Below, in pieces: positions 34,501 through 44,184 of a stretch of 64,000 bases of DNA (the first letter of the stretch is position 1; every line of letters begins with the position of its first letter). The position numbers were made by a program, and so were the translations under genes. This stretch comes from an uncultured Sunxiuqinia sp. (GTDB lineage: Bacteria > Bacteroidota > Bacteroidia > Bacteroidales > Prolixibacteraceae): positions 62,001 to 126,000 of the forward strand of contig NZ_OY782774.1 of assembly GCF_963678245.1 (NCBI RefSeq), given 5' to 3'. The notes under the pieces are model-generated. The model saw only the letters and a program-made list of their open reading frames with translations. It was not told the origin of the DNA and did not search any database.

Positions 34501-36354
34501 GTGGACGATATAACTATTGGTAGACGTAGAAATAGAACCTTGATTATACTAATATTGGCTTTTTTTGCTTTTGCAAATATAGTTCAAGGACAAAACGAAT
34601 ATCATTTTGATGAAAGTGATATTACGATTGAAGGAAGTTTACGGCCCTTTATGCCTACAATTAGTGTTGAGCAGATATCAATGAGCCGTTATCAGGTATA
34701 TTTTGCTCTTCATTCTTCTGCACCGAGCCAGCTACCCGATTTTTCAATGACCTTTAAATTCCCCAAGAGTAAAATTAATCAATTGTGGAACTCTCAAACG
34801 TGGTCAAATAAGTCTTATTTTTCATTGCCGTCGTATGATCGTGCTACAGCCGACTTTTCCATTATTTCCGGCTTGACACTTAATGATCAGAACCAAATAA
34901 CGTTTACTTGCAGCGATCGATTCGATATGAGGTTTTCGACTACATTTGTGAAAGAACAAAATGATACCTTAGAGTTTGGGGTTACTTTTTTTGAAGATAA
35001 CCCTCCACGATCAAGCATGCAGGATTACGTTGCACAAATATTGATCGATTTTAGAAATATTCATTTTTCACAGGCAGTCTACGAAGCTTCAAAGTGGCGG
35101 TTCCAAAAGGTTTTTAACTATGCCGCTTTAAAATCGAACAGAAGTGTAGCTCCGGTTTATTCAACTTGGTATCCAATGCATCGTGGTATTCCGTTAGAGA
35201 ATATTTCGCGCGAACTGGATTCACTTAAAACTTTTGGTTTCAAATCAATTTTAATTGATGATAGTTGGCGCTCGCTGGTGAAACTAAAAGTAGATACCGT
35301 TTACGATTACGAAAAGGCTGACTTAAAAAATTTGAAGCTTTTGATCGAAAAAAGTAATGCAATGGACATGAAGCTTTATTTGTGGTATTCGTTGCCATTT
35401 ATGGGCGGAAATCCAGTGATTACTAAGAAATTTAAAGGAAAATACCTTCGGTACAAAGATCCGCAACAAATATATGTTTTGGATCCACGCTACCTGGATG
35501 TTCGTAACCACTTGGTGAGCACTTATTATAACTTCTACAAGGATTGGCTATTTGATGGGATTTGGTTTGATTTTATCAGTAATTTTTATCCGGATGAACC
35601 GATTGTCGTGAGCGAGGATTTGGGACGTGACTTCACGGATGTTCAATTAGCTGTTGACAGTTTGATGGCAGGAATGGTATCCCGGTTGCAATCGGTCAAT
35701 CCGAATGTCTTTATGGGGCAGGAGTTTAATTCCGTTGGTCCGGATCAGAATCATGACCGAAATTTTATAGTTGGTTTTGTTGGTGTCGACGGTACGAAAC
35801 TGATACGGGAAAAGATGGTCAATAATCGTATACTGTATGGACGATATACCCCGTTTATGGAGATTATGGGAGTTCATCCACGTGATAAAAGTGAAGATGT
35901 TGCCCGTAAATTCCAATCTATTATGTTTGGAAATCCACACTTGTCTTTTTTTACCACCACTTTGCCTGATGATGCCAAACAAACCATTCGGTTTTGGTTA
36001 AACTACTGGAAGGAGAATCATGAAGTATTGATGGAGTCCGATTTTGAACCTCAGAAGGTTGCAAACATGTACCCGGTTATTAAGGTGAAAGGGGATGAGA
36101 AGATTATTTATGCCCTGTATGGCAATTACACGTTGAGCTTGCCGCTGGTTGTTGACAGACCCATTGATGTCATAAATTCAAAAGAAACGACTCAGGTTCA
36201 GTTTTTAGTGAACGAAGATGGAAATACTTATAAGTATGAAATATTTAATCACTTAGGCGATATGGTCGAACAGGGGGATTTAAAAGTGAAGCGTAAAAAT
36301 TCGATTCAGATTGAAATTCCTGAAGCGGGTTTTATTCGTTTTCTTCCGAATTAA
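34501..36354 (+). CDS. Secreted GH36/GH27-like (clan GH-D) glycosidase
   Basis: A 617-aa protein from a GTG start (no better upstream ATG), with a signal segment at ~12-31 (ILILAFFAFANIVQG). An N-terminal beta domain (~35-205) precedes a TIM-barrel-like region that opens YSTWYPMHRGIP (~220-231) and has GFKSILIDDSW (~246-256). DGIWFDFIS (352-360) offers Asp357 as candidate nucleophile, and YTPFMEIMG a later catalytic-side segment. The closing ~90 residues form a beta domain. This is alpha-galactosidase-like, but GH31-type or another clan member cannot be excluded. It overlaps the convergent FRG gene by 23 bp. Confidence 0.7.
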   Translation: MDDITIGRRRNRTLIILILAFFAFANIVQGQNEYHFDESDITIEGSLRPFMPTISVEQISMSRYQVYFALHSSAPSQLPDFSMTFKFPKSKINQLWNSQTWSNKSYFSLPSYDRATADFSIISGLTLNDQNQITFTCSDRFDMRFSTTFVKEQNDTLEFGVTFFEDNPPRSSMQDYVAQILIDFRNIHFSQAVYEASKWRFQKVFNYAALKSNRSVAPVYSTWYPMHRGIPLENISRELDSLKTFGFKSILIDDSWRSLVKLKVDTVYDYEKADLKNLKLLIEKSNAMDMKLYLWYSLPFMGGNPVITKKFKGKYLRYKDPQQIYVLDPRYLDVRNHLVSTYYNFYKDWLFDGIWFDFISNFYPDEPIVVSEDLGRDFTDVQLAVDSLMAGMVSRLQSVNPNVFMGQEFNSVGPDQNHDRNFIVGFVGVDGTKLIREKMVNNRILYGRYTPFMEIMGVHPRDKSEDVARKFQSIMFGNPHLSFFTTTLPDDAKQTIRFWLNYWKENHEVLMESDFEPQKVANMYPVIKVKGDEKIIYALYGNYTLSLPLVVDRPIDVINSKETTQVQFLVNEDGNTYKYEIFNHLGDMVEQGDLKVKRKNSIQIEIPEAGFIRFLPN

Positions 36355-37171
36355 AAGGATCTCCCACAATTGGCTGGTAATGGCGTTTTAGCCATCTGGC
36401 TAACCCATCTAAGCCCGGAAACAACACTCGTTCTGTAATATTTGCCTGATCAAGTTTGTCGCGAACTTCCCATTTTAATTCTTTTGGAATAATAATCCGA
36501 CGGTAAAGCCCCGGATGCTTAACGAGCCATTCATCAAGTGTGGTTGTTGGTTGGGTCATTACACTAAAAAAGGCATATTGGTTAACAATTCGCTGATCCA
36601 AAGAAGGAGGCTCAAAAAATATGACCTGATCTTTGCCTAATTTCTTGTCAAAATCGCTCAATGAAACAATGTTCTCTTCAAGCATTTCTACGGTAAAAGC
36701 ATTACACTTTTCGTCGCATAACAGTTGATTTAGTGGCTCCGAAACCAGCTTGTTGGCTTTCACAAAATCTACTTTCCAAATCACCCCGTCAATATCAAAC
36801 TTCTCGGTATTTGATGTAGCAAAGTGCATCGCTACAAATGGCGAATAAGTCCAGTCGAGCAAGCGAGTCGGGAGCCCATGATGTTGAGCCATAACCAATG
36901 ATCTCCAAAACGATGCACTTAGTTGTGCATCTTTTGAGATACTGTATTTTCTGAAGTTTCGCAGTAGGTGATATTCTAACTCGGAACGCGCGCCACAGTT
37001 ACGCAGGAAACTATTTTTAAGTTCGTAGCTGGCATCTGACAACCCACGAAAAGCGAAGTCGGAACGGTATCGGCTCAACCGCGGTTTCCAAGAATCATGA
37101 TAAACTTCTTCGCATAATTCTTCCCAGCTTTGAACAACGTAGTCGTTTTGATAAATCCTTTTTGTTTCCAT
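36332..37171 (-). CDS. FRG-domain protein
   Basis: With the ATG at 37171 the protein is 279 aa (METKRIYQND...); a longer frame to 37252 adds 27 residues that look non-coding. FRG is at residues 41-43 in FAFRGLSD, and the core motif QHHGLPTRLLDWTYSP lies at ~96-111, the hallmark of the family. FRG domains are of uncertain function, though they occur next to mobile or defence genes and resemble ADP-ribosyltransferase-like folds in some reports. There are no transmembrane helices. It is transcribed against its neighbours, alone, and overlaps the GH gene end. Confidence 0.88.
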   Translation of the reverse strand: METKRIYQNDYVVQSWEELCEEVYHDSWKPRLSRYRSDFAFRGLSDASYELKNSFLRNCGARSELEYHLLRNFRKYSISKDAQLSASFWRSLVMAQHHGLPTRLLDWTYSPFVAMHFATSNTEKFDIDGVIWKVDFVKANKLVSEPLNQLLCDEKCNAFTVEMLEENIVSLSDFDKKLGKDQVIFFEPPSLDQRIVNQYAFFSVMTQPTTTLDEWLVKHPGLYRRIIIPKELKWEVRDKLDQANITERVLFPGLDGLARWLKRHYQPIVGDPFNSEENE

Positions 37172-37360
37172 CTTCTCAAAATTGTTAAAAAAAATGGAAT
37201 TATAAATAACGAAGACCCTCTTTTTTGATGCTGGTTCAAATAAAAAGCACAATATATTTTCTCAAAAAAACATCTGTTAAATAAATTTAAATAGCCAAAG
37301 TTGGTTGACGTTTTCCCTCTTAAATTCTATTTTCGTTAGGCATTTGTTGAAAACTTAAAA

Positions 37361-38650
37361 ATGAGGGAGCGCTTTTTTATTCCGGTATTTTTATTGAGCT
37401 GTTTTTTTGCTCGGTCATTTGCGCAAAATAATGACGGTTTCAACGATCTTCTTCAAGTGCCTTTTTTCTATCCCGAAATAAATCCGGAAAGTGCGATAGG
37501 CATTTATTCACTCGATTTACCATTTTATTTCCCAGGTACAAGTCCTCAAAAACATCAGCTTTCAGTTAGTTATACTATGGGAAACACATGGCATCCGAGT
37601 GCACGTTTTCTGTATCCACAAAATTTGACTATTGATCAGCGAGAAGAGCTTGCTGAAATTCCGATGACCGTTCGGCCTGATTATTTTGAGGTAATGGGAA
37701 TTGAAACCAGAGACAAAGCTTTTCATTCTGATGGTGTCATTCAACATTTAAAGCTGACTTATTTGAATACTTGGACATCAAAACACAGTTTGATTGTTAA
37801 TTTAAATCTGCATCAGTTGGTTGGCGGATCGTCAATCTTAAACTATTTGGTTAGCGATAGTTTTATAGAAACTTTCCATTCGAATTTTGCTGTTGAGGAT
37901 AACTACGGACGAAGACTTTACCCATTTAACAGGGCTTCCATTCAGTTTACAGATGAAGAGGGAAATACTTTTCGAAAAAATAAAGGTGATTTTTTTACAA
38001 GTGTGATTGATGCACATTATTACCGTCAGCTTTTTACTTCAAAAAGTTCTGGTTTTCATTTTGATTCGCAACTGGGAGGGCACCTGTCTATTCCTTTTAA
38101 TCATGTACATACTTATTTAATTCCAGGTCTCTCGGCCGGCTTAAGAATGGATTTCCCGTTAGTAGAACGAAGTTCGTTCACTTATGCTTTAGATGGGGGA
38201 ATAACCAACCAGCTTTTTGCAAAGGTGGGGAGCGGTGTTCGCGTAATCGATTGGAGATATCGCAAGCATGGTCGCACTTTTTTCGGACTCAATCTGATGT
38301 CGAAAAAAAAGAATACGACCGTAATTGGTCTGGCTGTAAATTATCAGGATCCTTTGTTGAAAGGCTACTATTTTACCTGGGATCAGACCGGATACCACGA
38401 AGTTGGTATTGACGTATTGAAAGAAGGTGATGTTTGGGAAGGTGAGCAGATTTCCCGGCAGTTTTATTTGTCGAAATTAACACCTGCAGCTTTGTATTAT
38501 TTCTCGCTAAAAACTTATTTCATCGTTGGATTTCATAAAAATGGGCATGAGTTCAATGTTTATTGTGGCGAAGATATGTTTTCGTTCAATAATGCACCCG
38601 ACATCCAATTTAGTTTTCAATATCGGTTTTCTCCATTTGGAAAGAAGTAA
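37361..38650 (+). CDS. Secreted protein, probable outer-membrane beta-barrel, function unknown
   Basis: A 429-aa protein with a cleavable signal (~1-21, RSFAQ). The rest alternates short amphipathic beta strands with aromatic ends and finishes ...PDIQFSFQYRFSPFGKK, a typical outer-membrane barrel C-terminus with a late aromatic residue. I recognise no named family; a DUF3187-like porin/barrel is possible. It is divergent from the FRG gene and convergent with the ThuA gene, so it seems monocistronic. Its role cannot be told from neighbours. Confidence 0.65.
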   Translation: MRERFFIPVFLLSCFFARSFAQNNDGFNDLLQVPFFYPEINPESAIGIYSLDLPFYFPGTSPQKHQLSVSYTMGNTWHPSARFLYPQNLTIDQREELAEIPMTVRPDYFEVMGIETRDKAFHSDGVIQHLKLTYLNTWTSKHSLIVNLNLHQLVGGSSILNYLVSDSFIETFHSNFAVEDNYGRRLYPFNRASIQFTDEEGNTFRKNKGDFFTSVIDAHYYRQLFTSKSSGFHFDSQLGGHLSIPFNHVHTYLIPGLSAGLRMDFPLVERSSFTYALDGGITNQLFAKVGSGVRVIDWRYRKHGRTFFGLNLMSKKKNTTVIGLAVNYQDPLLKGYYFTWDQTGYHEVGIDVLKEGDVWEGEQISRQFYLSKLTPAALYYFSLKTYFIVGFHKNGHEFNVYCGEDMFSFNNAPDIQFSFQYRFSPFGKK

Positions 38651-38681
38651 GTCCCCTTTACTGCTAATTTACAGCTTGCAG

Positions 38682-39440
38682 CTAGTCTTTTCTTCCGGCC
38701 CAGTTTACAGCAGCCGAATAATGATCTCTCACTTTTTGATTTTGAAACGATTCGTTCGTGTGCCCAAGAACCGAGTAAAATGAACGGATGTCGTCAAACT
38801 CCTGCCACCATATTAGTGGATGATCTCCCATTTTCCAATCGTCATTTTTAGATTTTTTAATACTCGATTCGTCAAGACGGGCAAGAACGTGTACGTTTTC
38901 GCGTGGGTTTTCTTTAAAGCTATACCACTCATCAAAAGTTGTATAGCTGTCCATTCCTTCAAATACTTTCATGGCCGGATGATTGTGATCTTCAATGATA
39001 ACTTTTCCTTCTTGCGCTGGTGGATGTGTTAAAAAATAAGCGCCGCATAGTTTTCCAAACCAATCCCATTCATATTCGCAGTCGGAGGCAGCATGAATGC
39101 CGACAAAACCTTTTCCTGTCTTCATAAATGTTTCAAAAGCTTTTTGTTGATTTGGATTTAAAATGTTTCCTGTCGGATTCAGGAAAACAACTACGTCAAA
39201 ATTAACCAGAAAATCCATGGTGAACAGATTCGAATTTTCGGTGGTAGTCAAACTCCAACCTTCCTGAAGTGCCAGTTCATTGAACATTTTAATGCCACTT
39301 GAAATCGATTGATGGTGCCAGCCTTCGGTTTTATGGAATACAAGTACGTTCAAGGTTTTTTGAGGGAAATTTTTACTGGGTTGAGCATAACCTGAAAACA
39401 GACTAATGCTGATAGCCATTAGGAGAAATATATATTTCAT
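38682..39440 (-). CDS. Secreted ThuA-domain protein
   Basis: A 252-aa protein with a signal peptide (1-~19, ending SGYAQ). The ThuA/trehalose-utilisation-like glutamine-amidotransferase fold is shown by NVLVFHKTEGWHHQSISSG (~31-49), VGIHAASDCEYEWDWFG (~137-153) and the final SFYSVLGHTNESF. In Bacteroidota such proteins often associate with sugar or polysaccharide metabolism, without a defined reaction. It is upstream of the decarboxylase operon but separated by that operon's terminator. Confidence 0.9.
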   Translation of the reverse strand: MKYIFLLMAISISLFSGYAQPSKNFPQKTLNVLVFHKTEGWHHQSISSGIKMFNELALQEGWSLTTTENSNLFTMDFLVNFDVVVFLNPTGNILNPNQQKAFETFMKTGKGFVGIHAASDCEYEWDWFGKLCGAYFLTHPPAQEGKVIIEDHNHPAMKVFEGMDSYTTFDEWYSFKENPRENVHVLARLDESSIKKSKNDDWKMGDHPLIWWQEFDDIRSFYSVLGHTNESFQNQKVRDHYSAAVNWAGRKD

Positions 39441-39475
39441 GGTTTTATTCGAATTGGTTTATAGTTATGCAATAA

Positions 39476-39514
39476 TACAAAAAAAAGGTTGTCCTCAAGC
39501 GAGAACAACCTTTT
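39476..39514 (-). terminator. Rho-independent terminator of the methylmalonyl-CoA decarboxylase operon
   Basis: On the minus strand a 9-bp stem (39505-39513 with 39484-39492) is followed by a run of Ts (A-run at 39479-39486 on the plus strand). It sits 20 bp after the oadB stop. Confidence 0.85.
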
Positions 39515-39533
39515 GAATTACAGTCTTGTTTTC

Positions 39534-41177
39534 TTACATCAAGAAACTCAATAAGATACCTGCACCAATCGCAGATCCAATTACTCCAGAAACGTTCGGA
39601 GCCATGGCATGCATTAGCAAGTGGTTTGTAGGGTCTTCTTTCAATCCCATAGTTTGTACTACACGAGCACTATCGGGCACCGCTGATACTCCGGCTGCGC
39701 CAATCATCGGGTTGATTTTATTGTCTTTTTTGAAGAACAAGTTCATAATCTTAGCACTGATAACACCACCGGCAGTTGCGATAACAAAGGACGCTGCACC
39801 AAGCAAGAAAATCTTGATTGAAGAAGGAGTTAAAAATACGTCAGCTTGTGTCGATGCTCCTACAGTAATACCAAGCAAAATAGTAATGGTATTAATCAAG
39901 GCAAAGTTTGCAGTGTCAGCCAAGCGTTTTGTTACGGTTGATTCTTTCAGTAAGTTACCGAAGAACAACATACCTAAAAGAGGCAGAGCTGAAGGAGCAA
40001 TATAAGCTGTCAAAATCAAACCCACAACGGGGAACAAGATTTTCTCTAGCTTAGAAACCGCTCTTGGAGGTTTCATGCGGATGAGGCGTTCTCTTTTGCT
40101 CGTTAAAAGTCTGATAACCGGAGGTTGAATAACTGGAACTAAGGCCATGTATGAGTAGGCTGCAATTGCAATTGGACCGATGAGGTTTTTCACCGTTTCA
40201 CCATTGGCCATCACATTCAGTCCGTTGGCTAGTTTCGATGAAATGAAGATTGCCGTTGGGCCGTCAGCACCACCGATAATACCAATCGCACCAGCTTCTG
40301 GTGGAGCAAATCCCATCCAAAGCGCGCCCAAGAATGTTAAGAAGATACCAATTTGGGCCGCTGCTCCCAATAGCATCAATTTAGGATTCGAGATCAATGA
40401 AGAGAAATCGGTCATGGCACCAATCCCCAAGAAAATTAATGGGGGATACCAACCTTGCACAACCCCTTGATAAAGGATATTCATGACGGAGCCCGGTTCA
40501 TAAATTCCTAATTTTAGGTTGAAATCAACGGCCTGAAACATCGGAATATTTCCGATCAGAATACCAAAGCCGATTGGTACCAACAATAGTGGTTCAAAAT
40601 CGTATTTGATAGCCAGGAACAAGAATACAAAGCCGATGAACATCATCAAAATGTGTTTCCACGAAACGTTTGCAAAACCGGAAAATTCGTAAAAGTTAAA
40701 TAATCCGGAAACCGCTCCTGAATAATTTTTGTATACGTACCCGTCTCCTGTCAGTTTACCGTCTTGCAAGCTAAGTTCACGAGTACCAAGCTCTAATAAC
40801 TCGTCCTTTGAGACATAGTCGTTGGATTGGCTATTCGGATTCATGTTTTTATACAGATGGGTAACTGTTTTTGGGTAGAAACCTAATATAACTTTATCAT
40901 CTTCTATTTTCCACTTACCCGAATAACGTTGTTTCAGGGAGTCCATCACAAACGTGTTGTTCTCCGAAAAAGAAAGTGTTTTGTAACGTTTAGCCGTTTC
41001 AAAATCTTCTTTCTTGTCAACGTCAGGGTTGAATGTAGGCGATGCGACATAACCATCGCTTCGGTTAATCCATTTCCCATCGGTTATTTTCTCAGCTAAA
41101 TTACTGCTTTCATCAGCCCTGGTAAATGAGGGTAAAATCAACAGCAATGCAGCTATTATTAATAATAGTTTTTTCAT
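39534..41177 (-). CDS. Na+-translocating decarboxylase beta subunit with N-terminal extracytoplasmic domain
   Basis: A 547-aa inner-membrane subunit; typical beta subunits are about 380-430 aa. Residues 1-21 form a signal peptide and ~22-160 a soluble domain with lipocalin-like features (GKWINRSDGY, SGKWKIEDDKVILGFYPK). The conserved pump begins near residue 165 (ISWKHILMM-like), with FEPLLLVPIGFG, then GGADGPTAIFISSKLA, whose Asp is expected in the Na+ path, and a C-terminal GASTQADVFL segment. It would expel Na+ as the alpha subunit decarboxylates. It is the last gene of the mce-mmdA-oadG-biotin carrier-oadB operon. Confidence 0.88.
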   Translation of the reverse strand: MKKLLLIIAALLLILPSFTRADESSNLAEKITDGKWINRSDGYVASPTFNPDVDKKEDFETAKRYKTLSFSENNTFVMDSLKQRYSGKWKIEDDKVILGFYPKTVTHLYKNMNPNSQSNDYVSKDELLELGTRELSLQDGKLTGDGYVYKNYSGAVSGLFNFYEFSGFANVSWKHILMMFIGFVFLFLAIKYDFEPLLLVPIGFGILIGNIPMFQAVDFNLKLGIYEPGSVMNILYQGVVQGWYPPLIFLGIGAMTDFSSLISNPKLMLLGAAAQIGIFLTFLGALWMGFAPPEAGAIGIIGGADGPTAIFISSKLANGLNVMANGETVKNLIGPIAIAAYSYMALVPVIQPPVIRLLTSKRERLIRMKPPRAVSKLEKILFPVVGLILTAYIAPSALPLLGMLFFGNLLKESTVTKRLADTANFALINTITILLGITVGASTQADVFLTPSSIKIFLLGAASFVIATAGGVISAKIMNLFFKKDNKINPMIGAAGVSAVPDSARVVQTMGLKEDPTNHLLMHAMAPNVSGVIGSAIGAGILLSFLM

Positions 41178-41191
41178 TACCAGCAGATTTT

Positions 41192-41617
41192 TTAGCTAAT
41201 TTCAATTAATACATCATCTTGTAGCACAGCATCTCCTTCTTTAACTTTGACGGCTGTTATTTGGCCAGACTTCTCAGCAAGTACCTGGTTTTCCATTTTC
41301 ATGGCCTCCATGATGAGTAGGTTTTGACCTTCTTTCACTTCGTCGCCAACAGCTACAAGCATTTTAAAAATGGTTCCCGGAAGAGGCGCTTTTACGGCTG
41401 TTCCTCCGCTGGATTGTTGCTTTTTGATTTGGCCTTCGCCAGGTTGTTGAACAACAGGTTTACGAACTAGTTTCGGGGTTTTAGAGGACTTCACTTCACC
41501 CTTAATTTCAACCTGGTATTTTGTACCGTTTACTTCAATTGTGGCAATGTTTTCTTCAATATCTTTGATATGAACATCGTATTCATCGCCACTTATGGTA
41601 AATTTATATTTTTTCAT
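41192..41617 (-). CDS. Biotin carboxyl carrier (decarboxylase delta/gamma-type) subunit
   Basis: A 141-aa protein. The N-terminal ~45 residues form a small beta domain. A Pro/Gln/Lys-rich linker (~46-72) leads to a biotinyl domain with EAMKMEN at 104-110; Lys107 is the biotin site. It shuttles CO2 from the alpha subunit (MmdA-like) to the membrane beta subunit. The gene lies 14 bp upstream of oadB and 26 bp after oadG. Confidence 0.93.
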   Translation of the reverse strand: MKKYKFTISGDEYDVHIKDIEENIATIEVNGTKYQVEIKGEVKSSKTPKLVRKPVVQQPGEGQIKKQQSSGGTAVKAPLPGTIFKMLVAVGDEVKEGQNLLIMEAMKMENQVLAEKSGQITAVKVKEGDAVLQDDVLIEIS

Positions 41618-41643
41618 TTTCTAAAAATTATGCGATAAAACTC

Positions 41644-42009
41644 TTATCGCGGCCAGTTATTGGTTACACTGTAAATTTTCGAACTCCACGGAGAATAAGC
41701 TTTCTTAACCTTTTTGATGGTTACAATGTTACTTTCTTCGTCGTGTTGGTTTATAAAGTAAAGGTGTAGTGCCATGCCTATCGCGGCAGTCACATTTCCT
41801 TCTATGTGGCATTCTCCTTCTGTGTCTTCGCAATGGGGGTCTTTCTTTTTAGGGACTTTCTTTTTGAACTTCATGTTGATTAGCTTTGGAAGCCTCAGAA
41901 AAACAATTACGAGCAAGGTCAAAGCGAAGAACACGATAAAGAATCCAACAAGGGCGACGGTCCATCCGAAATCCATTTGAGAAGCCAATATGATTAAAAG
42001 ATTATTCAT
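41644..42009 (-). CDS. OadG-like small membrane subunit of the Na+-decarboxylase
   Basis: A 121-aa protein with one N-terminal transmembrane helix (~16-38, VALVGFFIVFFALTLLVIVF) and a basic/acidic cytoplasmic tail holding CEDTEGECHIEGNVTAAIG, typical of Bacteroidota OadG/MmdC-type subunits. It is expected to anchor the alpha subunit to the beta pump. Its place between mmdA and the biotin carrier gene supports the assignment despite weak sequence conservation. Confidence 0.85.
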   Translation of the reverse strand: MNNLLIILASQMDFGWTVALVGFFIVFFALTLLVIVFLRLPKLINMKFKKKVPKKKDPHCEDTEGECHIEGNVTAAIGMALHLYFINQHDEESNIVTIKKVKKAYSPWSSKIYSVTNNWPR

Positions 42010-42020
42010 AGACTAGTTAA

Positions 42021-43580
42021 TTATAATGGAATGTTTGAATGTTTTTTAGGTGGATTAACAAGCTTTTTAGTTGCTAAGCTTTGTAACCCACGAATAATAC
42101 GAATACGAGTGTTACGAGGCTCAATAACGTCGTCAATATAGCCGTATGACGCAGCTTGGTATGGATTTGCAAACTTTTCTTTGTATTCTGCTTCGTGTTC
42201 AGCAATGAACTTAGCACGTTCTTCAGGATCCTCGATTGAAGAAAGCTTACGTCCTTGCAATACTTCAACAGCACCGGCAGCTCCCATTACTGCAATTTCA
42301 GCTGATGGCCATGCATAGTTTAAGTCGCCACGCAATTGTTTGCACGACATTACATCGTGTGCTCCACCGTATGACTTACGCAAAGTAATCGTGATCTTTG
42401 GCACAGTTGCTTCGCCGTAAGCAAACATTAATTTTGCTCCGTGTGTAATGATACCTCCATATTCTTGTTTACTTCCAGGTAAAAATCCAGGAACGTCAAC
42501 CAGAGTGATGATTGGAATGTTAAAGGCATCCAGGAAGCGAACAAATCGAGCAGCTTTACGTGATGCTTCAATATCGAGAACACCGGCTAAATAGTTCGGT
42601 TGGTTGGCAACAATACCAACGGGTTGTCCGTCGAATTTAGCAAATCCAACAATGATATTTTTGGCATAGTTACGGTGTACTTCTAAAAATTCACCATAGT
42701 CGGCTAACGAGTGAATCACCTCTTTTACGTCGTAGGGTTGGTTTGGATTGTCAGGAATGATTTCATTCAATGAATCTTCCAACCGGTCAATTGGGTCGTC
42801 GCATTCACTAATTGGTGCATCTTCCAGGTTGTTTTGTGGAAGGTACGACAAAAGTTTGCGGATGACCAAAAGTCCTTCTTCTTCATTTTCAACTAAGAAA
42901 TGAGAAACTCCTGATTTTGATGCATGAACCTTACCGCCACCTAAATCAGCAACTGAAATATCCTCTCCGGTTACAGTTTTAACAACTTTAGGACCGGTTA
43001 CAAACATGTATGAGTTTTCCTCGGTCATCATGATAAAGTCAGTTAGGGCAGGGGAGTATACAGCTCCACCGGCGCAAGGACCAAAAATGGCTGAAATTTG
43101 AGGAATAACACCTGATGCCAGGATGTTGCGTTCAAAAATTTCAGCATAACCAGCCAAGCTAGTCACACCTTCCTGAATACGTGCACCGCCACTGTCGTTG
43201 ATTCCAATAACCGGAGCACCTGCTTTCATGGCCATATCCATAACTTTGCAGATTTTTTGTGCAAAGGTTTCAGACAAGGATCCACCAAATACAGTGAAAT
43301 CTTGTGAGAAAACGTAAATTACACGACCGTCGATTGTTCCGTGACCGGTAACAACACCATCGCCCATAACTTTGGTTTTCTCTAAACCAAAGTTGGTACA
43401 ACGGTGAGTGACAAACATGTCAAACTCTTCGAAACTACCTTCGTCAAGTAGCATTTCGATGCGTTCACGTGCGGTGAATTTACCTTTGGCATGTTGGGAT
43501 TCAATTCGTTTGATGCCGCCACCTAATTTGGCCTCTGCACGTAATTCAATTAATTTGTTGATTTTATCTTGATTGCTCAT
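42021..43580 (-). CDS. mmdA: Methylmalonyl-CoA decarboxylase alpha / acyl-CoA carboxylase beta (carboxyltransferase)
   Basis: A 519-aa carboxyltransferase with two crotonase-like halves. Motifs include [32 protein letters not shown] (~129-140), [16 protein letters not shown] (~167), and [20 protein letters not shown] in the second half. In this operon it most likely transfers CO2 from (S)-methylmalonyl-CoA to biotin, giving propionyl-CoA. Propionyl-CoA carboxylase beta is the alternative; no biotin carboxylase gene is adjacent and oadB is, which favours the decarboxylase. Confidence 0.92.
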   Translation of the reverse strand: MSNQDKINKLIELRAEAKLGGGIKRIESQHAKGKFTARERIEMLLDEGSFEEFDMFVTHRCTNFGLEKTKVMGDGVVTGHGTIDGRVIYVFSQDFTVFGGSLSETFAQKICKVMDMAMKAGAPVIGINDSGGARIQEGVTSLAGYAEIFERNILASGVIPQISAIFGPCAGGAVYSPALTDFIMMTEENSYMFVTGPKVVKTVTGEDISVADLGGGKVHASKSGVSHFLVENEEEGLLVIRKLLSYLPQNNLEDAPISECDDPIDRLEDSLNEIIPDNPNQPYDVKEVIHSLADYGEFLEVHRNYAKNIIVGFAKFDGQPVGIVANQPNYLAGVLDIEASRKAARFVRFLDAFNIPIITLVDVPGFLPGSKQEYGGIITHGAKLMFAYGEATVPKITITLRKSYGGAHDVMSCKQLRGDLNYAWPSAEIAVMGAAGAVEVLQGRKLSSIEDPEERAKFIAEHEAEYKEKFANPYQAASYGYIDDVIEPRNTRIRIIRGLQSLATKKLVNPPKKHSNIPL

Positions 43581-43606
43581 TGTATATAATAATAAATGAT
43601 TTTTGG

Positions 43607-44011
43607 TTATTTGTCGCTGCAGAACTCAGTTAATACACCAAGAGTAGATTTTGGGTGCAAGAAACCAATGTTCAACCCTTCGGCTCCTTTTCTTGATGTT
43701 TTGTCGATCAGGCGGATGCCGTCTTCTTCAGCTTGCTTTAATGACTCATTAATGTTGTCGACAGCAAATGCCAAATGATGGACTCCCTGTCCTTTCTTCT
43801 CAATGAATTTACCAATTGGTCCTTCTGGATCGGTTGATTCTAATAATTCAATTTTAGTATCACCAACTTTAAAGAAGGCTGTTTTTACCTTTTGGTCAGC
43901 AACTTCTTCAATAGCATAACATTTTAGACCCAATACTTTTTCGTAGTATGGTATTGCTTCTTCTAAGCTGTTTACTGCAATTCCAATGTGTTCAATATGT
44001 GAAACTCCCAT
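43607..44011 (-). CDS. mce: Methylmalonyl-CoA epimerase
   Basis: A 134-aa VOC-fold enzyme interconverting (R)- and (S)-methylmalonyl-CoA. Two beta-alpha-beta modules are visible. The probable metal ligands are His8 (IEHIGIAV), His79 (GVHHLAFAV) and Glu129 near the C-terminus (GVLTEF), and the helix [13 protein letters not shown] matches the family. It is the first gene of the decarboxylase operon (26 bp before mmdA), linking mutase product to the Na+ pump. The mutase is not in this window. Confidence 0.95.
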   Translation of the reverse strand: MGVSHIEHIGIAVNSLEEAIPYYEKVLGLKCYAIEEVADQKVKTAFFKVGDTKIELLESTDPEGPIGKFIEKKGQGVHHLAFAVDNINESLKQAEEDGIRLIDKTSRKGAEGLNIGFLHPKSTLGVLTEFCSDK

Positions 44012-44151
44012 GATTAGTTTTTTATATAAATGGTTGATAGTATGTTTTCTTATTCGTTAGAATATTTTTTAACCAAATTGCTCAAAAGTTCGAAAGTTGA
44101 TCAAAAAAAGGAGCAATTAAAGTATAATTTAAAAAAACAGATCGAATACGA

Positions 44152-44179
44152 AAACAGGCAGGATTCCCCCCGCCTGTTT
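44152..44179 (-). terminator. Hairpin terminator after the CoA-transferase
   Basis: An 8-bp perfect stem (44172-44179 with 44152-44159), 12-nt G-rich loop on the minus strand, followed by a T-rich stretch (44115-44140 region). It lies 6 bp after the CoA-transferase stop. Confidence 0.65.
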
Positions 44180-44184
44180 GATTG

